NCBI GenBank assembly: GCA_020746995.1 | Contig: JAGPXD010000007.1 | Location: forward strand, 1,240,001-1,304,000 | Length of the DNA stretch: 64,000 bases | Origin: Plectosphaerella cucumerina | Lineage: Eukaryota; Ascomycota; Sordariomycetes; Glomerellales; Plectosphaerellaceae | Direction: 5' to 3' | Notes under the pieces: model-generated | Seen by the model: the letters and a program-made list of their open reading frames with translations, nothing else | What the model was told of the DNA's origin: nothing | Database searches by the model: none | Translations under genes and position numbers: made by a program | Part shown: positions 43,830-54,639 of the stretch, one piece after another | Position numbering within the stretch: the first letter of the stretch is position 1 | Layout of the letters: the number at the start of each line of letters is the position of its first letter

Positions 43830-45227
43830 CTACGAACCCCTAGGCTTGACCCTGACCTTCAAGTCCACCGGCCGCAAGTTGAACCACCCGTCCTGCTCCA
43901 GCTTGTACTCCGGATCAACCATCTCAAAGTCCACCTCCCTCAACAGCATGGTCAGCACCACCATATTCCACTGCCACGCATAATGCTTGCCAATACACTC
44001 CCTCTTCCCGTTTCCGAACCACTTCTTCACCCCAGCCGGCAACTTCCCAAACGCCTCGCCGATCATGCGCTCGGGGCGGAACTCAAGCGGCGCCTCGAAC
44101 ACCTCGCGGTCGCGGTTCACCCCAGCCAACACAACAATCATGGCCTGGTTGTGCGCCACCTCGTACTTGCCCTTACCCAGCACCACGGGGCTCTTGTCTC
44201 CCTGTCGCGGGATCGGCTCGACATTGAAGCCCGGCGCGGCGAACGACAGACGCAGCGACTCGCGCATGATGCCTTCGACGTATGGCAGCTGCGCGAGGTG
44301 AGCGTGGGTGAAGTCCTTCTCGAGCACCGAGTCAATCTCCTCGCGCGCCACGGTGATGGCGTGCGGGTTCTTGAGGAGGAGGTAAATGGCCGTGGTGATG
44401 AGGCAGGGCGCCGTGCTGCTCCCGATGGGCATGGAGACGATATTGTCGATGACCTGCGACGGTCGAAGGGACTTGCCCGTCTCGGGGTCCCGGCTGTTCA
44501 TCAGAGCCGCCAGGAGGTCGTTGCGCTGGCTGTCGCCGGGGTTTGCGTTGCGATGATCGACGATCTCCTGGGCATACGCCCGCATCGCCTTGATGGATGA
44601 CTTGAACTTGCTTCCGTGGACCAGCCAGTTGAGAATCCCGGGCCGCGTGGGTCGCTTCATCGCCTCGGACGTCGAGTCCTCCATGGCTTTGATCATGGGG
44701 TGCTCCGGCCCGTCGAGGCAGTTGAGCCTCTGGCCGTACAGCGTGAGCGTCGTGGCTTCAAGGTTGAGCCGGTTGAGGGCGTCGACGAGGATGAAGCCGT
44801 CGCGGCCAGCGGGTGATTTCCACTTTGCGATGAGCTCGCCCGTCGTGTCGCGCATCTCTTCGAACCAGCCGACCATGGCGTTCGGAGTGAGTGTCGGCGC
44901 GATGATGCGGTGGGCGACGCCCCAACTCTCTTCATGGTCGTAGGCAGTGAAGAGAGCGTCGTGGACTGCCGCTCGAATTTCGACAATCGGGCCGCCAACA
45001 TATTTGCGGAAGCGCTTCTCGTCGCATACCTCCTCAGCCAGTGCCGCGCTGGCCACGAAGACGACGCTGTGTCCGAGGACCTTGATCTGGAAGATCTCGC
45101 CGTACGTCTCAGAGAGCTTCTTCAGTGAGGCCCAGGTGTTGTTGGGGTCAACATCGAAGATGTTGCCGAGGATGGGCACGCCAGGGGGTCTGGGGATAGG
45201 TTGAGGCATGGTGGGCAGCTTTGACAA
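43830..45227 (-). CDS. Soluble cytochrome P450 resembling the heme domain of CYP505 (P450foxy/BM3 type)
   Basis: Single exon, 465 aa. The N terminus (PQPIPRPPGVPILGNIFDVDPNNTWASL) has the proline-rich start of the BM3/foxy heme domain and no membrane anchor. The heme ligand is Cys411 in FGNGKRECIG; the ExxR pair is Glu323/Arg326 in MRESLRL, and the FRPERM motif follows. The I-helix reads MPIGSSTAPCLITT, so the usual acid-threonine pair (AGxxTT) is replaced. No reductase domain follows: the frame stops at 43830, and the next sequence downstream on this strand belongs to no flavoprotein. It would need a separate reductase. CYP505 members hydroxylate fatty acids near the omega end; whether this one does is unknown. 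Confidence 0.87.
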   Translation of the reverse strand: MSKLPTMPQPIPRPPGVPILGNIFDVDPNNTWASLKKLSETYGEIFQIKVLGHSVVFVASAALAEEVCDEKRFRKYVGGPIVEIRAAVHDALFTAYDHEESWGVAHRIIAPTLTPNAMVGWFEEMRDTTGELIAKWKSPAGRDGFILVDALNRLNLEATTLTLYGQRLNCLDGPEHPMIKAMEDSTSEAMKRPTRPGILNWLVHGSKFKSSIKAMRAYAQEIVDHRNANPGDSQRNDLLAALMNSRDPETGKSLRPSQVIDNIVSMPIGSSTAPCLITTAIYLLLKNPHAITVAREEIDSVLEKDFTHAHLAQLPYVEGIMRESLRLSFAAPGFNVEPIPRQGDKSPVVLGKGKYEVAHNQAMIVVLAGVNRDREVFEAPLEFRPERMIGEAFGKLPAGVKKWFGNGKRECIGKHYAWQWNMVVLTMLLREVDFEMVDPEYKLEQDGWFNLRPVDLKVRVKPRGS

Positions 45228-46088
45228 GGGGAGACGGGAGACTTTGTGGAGGAGAGGACGAGGAACACCCGACCGGCTTCGAGGGGAGCAGCCGTCTTTT
45301 CAGCAAGTCCCGTTACACGGTGCCTCTTCTTGCGAAGGGACAGCCTCCACGTCACGCGTCTAAGACACGCAGCGGCCGTCTCACCCCACGGCGCGATCTT
45401 CGGCCAACCGTTGGAGACACATAGCAGCGGTGCATCCCTTGTGCATTTCATTGGCCGCTGGGGCCCTTGTTCCCATTGAACGTTCATTCTCCTGCGCGCT
45501 GGCTGCGTGCCCCGCCTCGTTCGGGGTGCACCACAGCTGCACGGCATTGAAAGGGGGGTTGGCTGAGACAGCGGCACTCGGCCGATCACATGCACTGGTT
45601 TGACTTGCTGGTGAAATTAGTGGCTGGTCGGCGATTTGGATGTGCGAACTGCCGACATCTGCGGATGAAGGTATCTGGGGGCCTGACATGGAGGCAGGTG
45701 CAGAGGTCGTGCCTTGAGAATCGTGGGTTCCGCTTGGCACTTTTTGAACCTGCAGCTGTCTATGTTAGCTGCCACAAGGAAGGCGTCCATAGAGGATGCA
45801 GGATCTGGTGAGCGGAAGGACCTATGGAGAAGTCAGCTGCTGCCGAGGAGAGCGAGACCCTACCGTCCCGTGTCCAACGCCAGTCCAAGCAGCTGCATTT
45901 GACCATGGAAGGTAGAAAGCACCAAGGCCGAGGAATACGGGGCTCGCCATCTTTTCGCTGTGGCTCCTTTGCAACCGACATGTCATGTTTTGCACCGCTA
46001 CATCATCACCAACGACTACCAAGCAGCCCGACAGTGCAACAACAGTGTTTCGAGCAGCATATCCATACCGATTCATACCAACCTCATC
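45228..46088. other. Divergent promoter region, no gene recognised
   Basis: Between the P450 (minus) and the Q-rich cysteine protein (plus). Open frames lack motifs. Confidence 0.45.
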
Positions 46089-48055
46089 ATGTCATACAAC
46101 ACCAATCCACCGACAAACAAGACCACAGGCCAACTCAGAAAGGGCGAGAAGTGCACAAAGTGCAGCAAACCAGCAGACTCAGAGAACGGATCCCTCCTCT
46201 GTCGAGACCATGACCGCATCGAGGCTTCACAGATGGAAGCAGACTTCGCAATTCCTCAACCGACCGATGCACCAGAAAATCGATATTCCCGATCATATTT
46301 GACTGCCGAGCCATCCGAACGTGACACGAAGCGCCCAAATTGCAGCATGAATGGTTGCGAGGAACCGTCGAGCTCAGCGTCCCTTCTCTGGCCTTCCCAT
46401 TCGGTCAACTCCTCACTGGACTTTGCAGCGATAGCAACCGAAAAACGGAACACATACTACTACCAATTCCCCGACTGCCCTCTACCCGGGACCGAACATA
46501 AGTTGCTTCCGCAGGAAATCAAGCTGTTCTGCGAGGTGCACGCTCGCAAAGTGATGGTCTATCAGCCAGAAAAACCACAACCTCAACTCAACCACCTGCA
46601 CCTACCGAATACTGCAAAGTTTGCTCAGCGCCGCTTTTTCTGCCCTCTGGCGAGGAGCTATGCGGACATTGTTGGCGCGGCATCGAATATGGGTTTGATT
46701 CTGAAATGGGCCGGTCCATCACCTCGCTCGGTCAGGACGAACAACCAAGCCAGCAGCAAGCTATCCCTGGAATGAGTCATGACTTCGCAGCCTTTAAGTC
46801 CATTCCAAGTAGCTGTCATCATTTGACTCAGGAAGCGGCTCAGGTGCAACAGCAGCAGCAGCCACCGCACTTCAGCAGGGACCGGGCAACAATCTCCCCA
46901 AAGACATACCAACTACCGAGGCTTCAAGAGCAGATTCAGAATCCAAACAGCCAACCGCCAAATGATGACGGCAGCCAGCATTACGGGGAGCAACGCCAAG
47001 CGCTTGTGGCCCAGCCCCTTCAACGGGAGGACTGGAAAAAGGCACACGGACAAAACAAACGTCGGCGTCTACCAGAAGGGCACCCTCATCAGTCTTCGAA
47101 AGTGATCCAAATGGAACGTGGAAGGCAGCTGCACGGTACTGTTCCCTCCAAAGAGACTCACGGGCAGAACGTCCAGAAAGATCATCAACAGAGCCCCCTC
47201 GCAGGATTCCATGGATACTTTGTGCAGCAGCAGCACCGCAATGGCTCAGACGAAGCCACCGGCAAACAGCAAACGCGTCAACCGCCACCCAGAAACGCCG
47301 AAAAGCTGGATCTGGAAAAAGGGAAAAGACTACACCAGGGTCTGGTGCTAAAAAAGCCCCAGCAAGAACTCTCACATCTTTCTCAGGAGCAAGCCCAGGA
47401 AGAGGAACATAAGATAAACGAAGTTCAGCACGATGCAGAGCAGCTGTCTCCCGCAGAGAAGCACGCCAAGTTCTGGGACGAGTACCCTGCTTGTAAATGC
47501 GTGGGGAGACTGCTCGTGGCGGACACTTGGCAAACCGAGGAGCACTGGACCAAGTGCCCTCTCAACCTTTCCTTCAATGACAACTCAATGGACAGGTACA
47601 TGAGGTGGGCTCACCGGAAGAAATGGAAAAGGTGGGCGAAAGGACAGATACAGTCCATGGAGAATCCAACAGCTCGCTTTTGTGATGGTCAGATGCGGAA
47701 TTGCGAGGAGCTTCTCGACCCAAATTCACCTTACAAGAACTGCGATAAGTGTCTCGAGTACAACAGAGTGCGACAAAGGGGGGGAAAGAAGAACTTGGAA
47801 AACAAGAAGGGGGAAAATCACCATTCCGTTGAACAGTTGCCGCCTTTCGACGACGATGGCTTGGTAGTTGGGCAGGGAGCTCAGGAGTGGGCGGCGGCTT
47901 CGAGAGCTCGGGAGCAGGCGGCTGCTTCGGGAGCTTGGGAGTGGGCTGGTGCTGCAAACATGGCGGCGGGCGGTTGGGGAGGTCTGGATTGGAACTTTGG
48001 ATCTGCTGCTGAAGAGTCGGCAGGACTGGATGGAACCGGGCAATGGTACAAGTGA
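46089..48055 (+). CDS. Q-rich protein with repeated cysteine (zinc-ribbon-like) modules; probable frameshift
   Basis: Not a family I recognise. The frame from ATG 46089 encodes MSYNTNPPTNK, then CTKCSKPADSENGSLLCRDH, a second CSMNGC unit, and CPLPGTEHKLLPQEIKLFCEVH. A similar unit (CKVCSAPLFLPSGEELCGHC, about 46612-46671) is in another frame that is open from 46502 to 48055. No GT-AG intron between 46530 and 46630 joins the two frames; a 1-nt loss in the A5 run at 46570-46574 would. The second frame continues with about 200 residues very rich in Gln, His and Lys, then CKCVGRLLVADTWQTEEHWTKC and FCDGQMRNC...CDKCLEYNR, and ends in an Ala/Trp/Gly-rich tail. The recurring C-x2/4-C-x10-16-C-x2-C/H pattern suggests several small zinc-binding units on a flexible scaffold. 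Two separate genes or a decayed gene are alternatives. Confidence 0.5.
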
Positions 48056-48735
48056 ATCCGGAGAGCTTGTTTCCTGGGGGATGCATGTTTGTAGCAAGAG
48101 TTGACACACAGCGAGAGTGCTTTGGACATTGAGTATGCAGATGAGGTCATCGCGATAGATCCCTGGTCACTGGCACCCAAGCCCGAGACAGAAGATGTCT
48201 TGACATGACCCGACACGAGAATGAGAGTGTGAATCGCACGTGGTGAAGCAAGGGTCTGAGGATCTACAGGTACTAGCCGACCTGTCAGTCGACCCTGGTG
48301 ACGTCCGCGGTCTAGAGCGCACCCTCACAGCATCTTATTTCGTCGTCCAGGGCTCGACTTGTTGGGATGGGAATGGGGGGTCGTTGCCAGTGTGAAGTGA
48401 GCCGTCGGACATGCCAGGTGACGTCACGACAACGTGCCCCTGGGCCGGCTGAAGGCGACGGGCGCGCCCCCCTGAATCCGTCGCACGTCGCGGGACCGCC
48501 GGCCGGTTTTCGGGCGAGACTAGACATGCAGGCTAACGAGATGGGGGGTGATCCAGACCGTCTTTTGCGCGCCAGAACCAAGGAAATGGCGCGTCTGGAC
48601 GCTGTCGCCGGCGTTGGTGCGCCGCGATGCGTGGGATAGCATGCGGGTGTGCCGTGATGACGGGCGCTTTTGGTGAGAATGCGGCAGACTAAGGGTGAGA
48701 TGGGCCGACTGCTTGTTAGCTCAAATGGGGAAGAG
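48056..48735. other. Intergenic, amylase promoter region
   Basis: No gene recognised. Short open frames at 48312-48640 on both strands have no motif. Confidence 0.5.
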
Positions 48736-48742
48736 TATATAA
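48736..48742 (+). promoter_or_regulatory. TATA box of the alpha-amylase gene
   Basis: TATATAA lies 102-108 nt before the ATG at 48844, within the normal range for fungal core promoters. Confidence 0.6.
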
Positions 48743-48843
48743 GACTGGTGAGATTCCCGTCTGGCCCGGGGGGGCTGGCTCTTGATGTTCAGCTTCATTC
48801 CTCTTCTCGCAACCCACAGATACCCGTTACCCCAGCAGCCAAG

Positions 48844-50581
48844 ATGGGCGATCACCATGAAGAACCAACGGCGGAGAACCAGACGATGATGCAGGGGTTC
48901 GAGTGGTATGTGCCGGCGGACCAGAAGCACTGGGTCCGTCTGGAGAAGCACATCCCTCAGCTCAAGGCTTGGGGCATTGACAACATTTGGGTTCCTCCTG
49001 GGTAGGAAGCATCGTCTCGTCGCATGGGGTACCCCGCTGACCTTTTCAGATGCAAGGGCTCATCGAAGGAAGGAAACGGATACGACATCTACGACCTGTA
49101 AGCATCCCTTGTCTCGCTTTCCCCTCCTCCGCTGACACCTCCAGGTACGACCTCGGCGAATTCGACCAGAAGGGATCCGTCGGCACGAAATGGGGCACCA
49201 AGGAGGAGCTCCTCAAGCTCGCACACACAGCCAAGGATAACGGCGTCGGTCTCTACTGGGACGCGGTGCTCAACCACAAGTTCGCAGCAGACCGCAAGGA
49301 GAAGTGCCAGGCGACCGAAGTCGACCCCGAGGACCGCAACAAGTTCGTCTCGGACGAGTACCAGATCGAGGCGTGGGTGGGCTACGACTTCCCCGGGCGC
49401 AAGGGCAAGTACAGCGAGCAAAAGTACCACTGGTACCACTTCAGCGGCGTCGACTTCAACGCCGCCAACAACAAGTCGGCCATCTACAAGATCATGGGCG
49501 ACAAGTCCAAGGGCTGGGCGGGCGACGACGAGGTCGATGGCGAAAAGGGCAACTACGACTTCCTCATGGGCTCGGATCTCGACTATGACCATCCCGAGGT
49601 CGAGGCCGATGTCATCGCCTGGGGCAAGTGGCTCGCGCAAGAGGTGCCGCTGAAGGGGATCCGGTTCGATGCGATCAAGCACTACAGCGTCGAGTTCCTG
49701 CGGAAGTTCATCGAGGCGCTGGACGAGAAGTACGGCAAGGGGTGGTTCTTCGTCGGCGAGTTCTGGAAGGACAGTCTTCAGGATATGACCGACTACCTGG
49801 GCAAGATGGACCGCAAGTTCTCGCTTTTCGACGCGCCGCTCGTGTACAACTTTAGCGAGACGAGCAAGGCGCAGGGCGCGGATCTGCGCAAGATCTTTGA
49901 CGGGACGCTGGTGCAGGCGGCGCCCATCAACGCTGTGGTGAGTTCCTCTGGTAGCAGGACTAGGACGAGTGTGTACTGACATTCGACAGACTCTCATCAT
50001 GAACCACGACACGCAGCCGTACCAAGCCCTCGAGGCCCCGATCGAAGACTGGTTCAAGCCCCTGGCGCACGCGCTCATCCTCCTCCGCACCGACGGCTAC
50101 CCGTGCGTCTGGTACGGCGACCTCTACGGCATCAGCGGCGAACACCCCTTCCCTCCGTCATGCGGCGGCGCGCTGCCGCGGCTGACGCTGGCACGCAAGC
50201 TGTACGCGTACGGGCGGCAGGCGGACTACTGGGACTACGCGACGTGTCTCGGCTGGGTGCGCTACGGCACGTGGGACCGGCCTGCTGGATGCGCGGTGGT
50301 GCTGAGCAACGCGGGCGCGGGGACGAAGAGGATGCACGTCGGGGAGATGCACGCCGGCGAGGTGTGGACGGACGTGATGGGGTGGAGCGATCGGGAGGTG
50401 GTGATTGGGGAGGACGGGTTTGGCGAGTTTGTCTGCGGGCAGACGTCGGTGAGTGTGTTTGTGAGGAAGGATGCGGAGGGGAGGGAGAGGTTTGAGAAGG
50501 AGTTGTGAGTTTTCCCTGGTGTGACTTTGATTGAGGCATGACTGACGATTTTGCAGCGACAGCAACATTTACGAGAAGTAG
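48844..50581 (+). CDS. Intracellular alpha-amylase (GH13_5)
   Basis: Five exons: 48844-49001, 49050-49097, 49145-49937, 49990-50504 and 50557-50581; introns are 47-52 nt. The product is 512 aa without a signal peptide. Exons 2 (48 nt) and 5 (25 nt) are easily missed; the last one supplies the usual end FDSNIYEK. GH13 regions are visible: QGFEWYVP at the start, WDAVLNHK (region I), GIRFDAIKH with the nucleophile Asp (region II), FFVGEFW with the acid/base Glu (region III) and MNHDTQP with the third Asp (region IV). This is the cytosolic bacterial-type amylase group of fungi (AmyD-like, Histoplasma AMY1-like), linked to making or trimming alpha-glucan such as wall alpha-1,3-glucan primers, rather than to starch digestion outside the cell. 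Confidence 0.93.
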
Positions 50582-50635
50582 AGGGCGGCAGGGGAAGACA
50601 TGGACGGTGGAGAGAGGCGAAATCACATCCAACAA

Positions 50636-50706
50636 GCGTGAATGGTTTAGTGGTAAAATTCTCCGTTGCCATCGGGGAGCCCAGGGTTCGATTCCCTGTT
50701 CACGCA
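50636..50706 (+). tRNA. tRNA-Gly(GCC), no intron
   Basis: A 71-nt cloverleaf: acceptor GCGTGAA pairs with TTCACGC; the anticodon loop TTGCCAT has anticodon GCC between CTCCG and CGGGG-type strands; the T-arm is CAGGG-TTCGATT-CCCTG. It begins only 54 nt after the amylase stop, and a T-rich run follows at about 50713. Confidence 0.95.
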
Positions 50707-51445
50707 GGATATCATTTTTCCTTTTGCCTGCGGGACAAAATCTTTTTGGACTAGAGGAGACTGGTTAATAGACACGATACCTTTTCCTAATAAACACAAA
50801 TACAGGGCCAGGCCGACATGGCGTCTTGATGTTGTTTGCTGTCTGTGGACGGCTAACCAGCCAGGGGCAACGGTCATGGTGCCTGCTCCCAGGACATGGA
50901 CGCACCCGTCAGATCACAAGCACATCATTCCTCTCGCTCCTATCTGTTCCGTCGATGTGGATATCGCGGAATCGAGGGTCGGCACGGTTCGGCTCAGGGG
51001 TCGAATCTGTTCCGTGTTCTGTTCGGGCCCGGGGCGGTTCCACCAGACCACCCAAGCATCCTCGTCGAAGATGGCTGCCGATCCCCTCACAACTGCCCTG
51101 CGAACATCTCCCGAGAGCTTTCTTCTCTCATCCCCCTTTTTTCACGCTTGACGGCATCAAATTCGCCATCTCGACATCACGTCTTCAAAAGGGCCTCCTC
51201 TTCCACTCCCTCCATGATGAACCCCGCAGCGGGGGCGGTGGATGATGTCATTTCAGATGAGCGCGCGGTGGGATGAAGATGACACCGGGTATTCGTACTT
51301 CCTGATGAGCATTCAATTCACGGATCACAATTGCCCCCCGCTCATTGGGCCCCTCAAGTGAAGTCAGTCAAGTAGGTGCTGCAATCACAGATGTCCTGAA
51401 AGTAAGATGAAATCAATTCGCTGGTCAATCTGCTATCGTCTCCCC
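50707..51445. other. Intergenic, no gene recognised
   Basis: Downstream of tRNA-Gly and of the dioxygenase stop. Open frames of 75-160 codons have no motif. Confidence 0.5.
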
Positions 51446-52488
51446 CTAAAACTTGTTCTGATCCGCGTTCTGCTTGAACATGACCGAGTCGGGCTTGTAC
51501 TTCTTCGAAATCAGGCGCACGTTATACTCGACATCCAGAATAGCCCCCTTGGGGTCATTCTCCAGCGGCCGGAAGTCCAGCAGCAGATCATCCTTGACCG
51601 CACACGCCGTATCCGTCTCCAGGTACGGGTCGTCGCGCGGGTACAGCTGGGCAGTGACGCCGACGTAATCATCATGCGTGACCATGATGTGGATGTGCGC
51701 GGGGCGGTAGGGGTGTCGTCCCATGATGCGCAGCAGCTCGGCCGAGGGGCCGGAGGTGTCGATGGCGTACTCGGTGGGCTTGAGGCAGTAAAAGTTGAAG
51801 GCGCCGTTGGCGTCGGTGCGGAACTTGCCACGGAGGTTGTGGCGGGACTGGTTCTCGGGGTCGTGGGCGTCGTACTTGCCGTTGGTGCTGGCCTGCCACA
51901 TGTCGAAGACGGCGTTGGGGATGCCGGCGCCCGTGTCGACGTCGCGGATGACGCCGTGGAAGTGGGTGAACTGGCCGTCCTTGGGCATGTCCTGGACGAC
52001 GCTGGCGCCGAGGTCGCGGAAGGGGGTCTCGGGGGACCAGAAGGGGCCGAGGATGGTGGAGGAGGTTGGGGCACGGCCGTCCGAGGTGACGATCTTGTGG
52101 TTGATCTCATCGACGAGTCTACGGGGGGAGGTACACGTTAGCGATGAGCGGGAAGGCGTATGGGTGTAGGGGCTAAGACTCACGACTCGATGCCCAGAAT
52201 GTCGCAGACGCGCCACGTCTCGTTGCGGTTCTTCTGGTAGGCCTGGCCCAGCGAGTTGATGTAGTTGACGCCCGTGATCCACTCCTCCTGGGTCAGCTCG
52301 ACCTCCCTGCAAAAGTCGTGCATGTGCTTGATGAGGGAGGTGAGGATGACGCGCTGCCGGGGATCGGTCTCGGGGCTCATGAGGTCGATGACGTGCTTTG
52401 TGAAGTTGGGGTCGAACTTGGCATTCTGCGACTCCTGTGTCGGGGCGGCATGGTTGCCATTTGTGCCGTTGGCGCCGTTGGTGGCCAT
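51446..52488 (-). CDS. Intradiol ring-cleavage dioxygenase (hydroxyquinol/catechol 1,2-dioxygenase)
   Basis: Two exons: 52488-52184 and 52118-51446, with a 65-nt intron; 325 aa. The N-terminal helical domain has FTKHVIDLMSPETDPRQRVILTSLIKHMHDFCREVELTQEEW, typical of the catechol/hydroxyquinol group. The Fe(III) ligands can be placed: Tyr in NGKYDAHDP, Tyr in RHPYRPAHIHIMV and both His of AHIH. STILGPFW and FHGVIRDVDTGAGIPNAVFDMWQAS are further family motifs. The enzyme opens catechol, or more likely hydroxyquinol, between the two hydroxyls in the beta-ketoadipate route of aromatic breakdown. No transporter or lactonase of the route is adjacent. Codon use is C-rich, which suggests good expression. 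Confidence 0.93.
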
Positions 52489-54201
52489 TTTGGGGGATGT
52501 GGTTGTGGTTGTGGTGTTTAGGGGTATCTCGAGATTCGTGGCGGGGGAGGGGAGGGGCAGGAGCACGGTTGGGGAAGGTGAAGAGAGGATGGAGGTGAAA
52601 TGGAAAGGGTCTGCTAGGAGCACCGTCCGCAATGAACAAGGGGCTCTCGAGGTTAAGTACTCTCTTGATGGCGCCGGCGGACTTTTGGTTTGGAGAGCAG
52701 GAGCTGGAGTGAGCGTGTGAGGCCGGGCGCGAATCATACGAGCCACTCGCTGGCGGCAACCGAGGTCGGCAGTGACGGACGGCGCGAACTTTCCCAGTCA
52801 CTTGGCCAAAATGCCATCAGAGCTGGATGAATGTTCGAAGGGCGGGTAAGTGTATTTCCCCTCTGCCCCTCACTCACACAGGCTTAGGCCCCTGACACGG
52901 TTAGCCTTCTTAATGATCCAGACCACCGACCCAATGATGCCTCCGCCTTTCTAATCCCCAAACAGGCCTTTAGTCCATAACCAGCCTGCGACCTGTGGTT
53001 CTCCATGCCTGGCGCACGTTTACCCGACTTCAACTGCCGCCACCGCCCACGGTCCCCACGGCGCCCCCCTCCGCTGTCGCCGGAGACTCCAGAACCCCCG
53101 CAGGAAGCCGACGGAAGCCCCCCAAATCGAATGCAGTGCGGGGTGCTGGGACTCCAACTCGGCGGGCCTCGCGGCCCTCGTCTCAGCCCTGCATGCGCTG
53201 CAGGGCCCGCGCCGGCTACGATCACGGCAAACTGCAGGCCCGGCGGCGGCAGCCAGGCACGGGAGCTGTAAGGGACAGGCTGCCGTGCTTCCCGATGTCG
53301 TTCTGGTACATCGCCAGCGATGGGATATGAGCACACAGGTATTGTTTCTTTCCATCCAGATTCTCTCGAGCGGCAGCATTTCTCCATGAACTGGTCCCAG
53401 AAAGAGCCATTGCAATGGGAAGCCCGCTTTGCGCCTCGACTTGAAGTCCCAAGGGTCAAGATGAACCCCTCCCCCATTTCTCTGATTGACGTGACACAAC
53501 CCCAGATGCCATCGTCAGATTCGACATCGTACGATACGACCCATTCCTCCGACATCGTTCATTGCGAACTGGAAGCGCAAGAACATATTCCCCCAGAATT
53601 CAACAAGGAGATGCACATGGCCGACTTCCCGTGACCGTCATTTCGGAGGAGGCCGATGTGGGCTGATTCTTGCCATGCGACCAGACACATCTCGGCCAGG
53701 TCAACTTACCGACTGTGGTCGTGAAAACACCCAGTCGGATACCTACCCAGAGCAAGCCATGTCGTCAGGCGGAAGCCTCCTCGTGCGCCCTGAGCCGCCG
53801 TGGAAGTCACACGGAAGACGGGAGACGGGAGGCTGCGCCGGCTGGTGTTGACGCCGTCTGGGTTCCGTAAATTTTTTTTACCGAGTTGGGCAAGATTGGG
53901 TCTTGGCCATGGACTTCACCCACAGACATTGAAGTCATCATGAGCTGCGATGATGGGAAGGAACGGCGGTGGCCTGTGGCGATAAGATAGGTCGGGGCAT
54001 GGGTTTCGACCTCTCGAAAAGCATCAAGACGTCGAAGCAGGTACCTAGCAATCTAGGTAGGTAGCATCTCAAGCATGCAGGGAAATAGATCGCGCAGAAC
54101 CTGATGAGTCTCAATACTCGATCCGGCCAGCGTTGCGGGCAAGAGGGCGTTTTGGAGAATCGCATGGCGTCTCGCGAGTATCGCGACAGTTGGGACTTGC
54201 T
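52489..54201. other. Long intergenic stretch, no confident gene
   Basis: A 223-codon minus-strand frame (52884-53555) is rich in Gly, Arg and Ser and reads as composition-driven. A plus-strand frame over the same bases has one CMRC motif but no more. From about 53860 the sequence becomes less GC-rich towards the minisatellite. Confidence 0.45.
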
Positions 54202-54404
54202 GCGTCGATTGACCTACTGCAGCGATTGGCCTACTCAGCGATTGATCTGCTACAGTAATTGATCTACTGTAGTGATTGATCTACTGTAGTGATTGATCTA
54301 CTGTAGTGATTGATCTACTGTAGTGATTGATCTACTGTAGTGATTGATCTGCTGTGGCGACTGATCTGCTGTAGCGATTAACCAGTCGCAGCAATTAACC
54401 TGCT
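54202..54404. repeat. Minisatellite A: 17-bp unit, about 12 copies
   Basis: The unit is GTAGTGATTGATCTACT. Four perfect copies in a row occupy 54269-54336, flanked on both sides by copies that diverge progressively. The unit contains the near-palindrome GATCTAC-TGTAG across the joint between copies. No gene overlaps it. Confidence 0.93.
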
Positions 54405-54639
54405 GTAGCAGAGTACCACTGTAGGTCAGCTGTCATGCGACACCCGCGAGGCGTCATGCGTTTTCAAAAGCCGGGCAAGAACCTCTGCTTACACCAATTC
54501 ATGTGGTGACCGACTGTCGTGAAGATGCAACTCAACTACACGGTTTCATCCGACCTGGACTCAACGGCACTCAGACTGCTGCACCGTCCTTGCAATCTCA
54601 TCCATGATCCGTGTGTTAGTCTCATCTTTGTCATCGCGT

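Noticed and set aside
46536..46628. Short intron to reconcile the two frames of the Q-rich protein
   Set aside because: All GT donors (46536, 46551, 46557) combined with all AG acceptors tried (46565, 46569, 46619, 46628) fail to produce the needed frame change or give impossibly short introns.
49089..50090. 333-codon open frame on the minus strand
   Set aside because: Antisense to the alpha-amylase exons; Val/Leu/Arg-rich composition explained by codon bias of the real gene.
52884..53555. 223-codon open frame on the minus strand
   Set aside because: Gly/Arg/Ser-rich, no motif, no flanking splice signals, and a comparable frame on the opposite strand; composition-driven.
54202..54404. Possible CRISPR-like array
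   Set aside because: Units are contiguous 17-mers without spacers in a eukaryotic nuclear context; it is a minisatellite.
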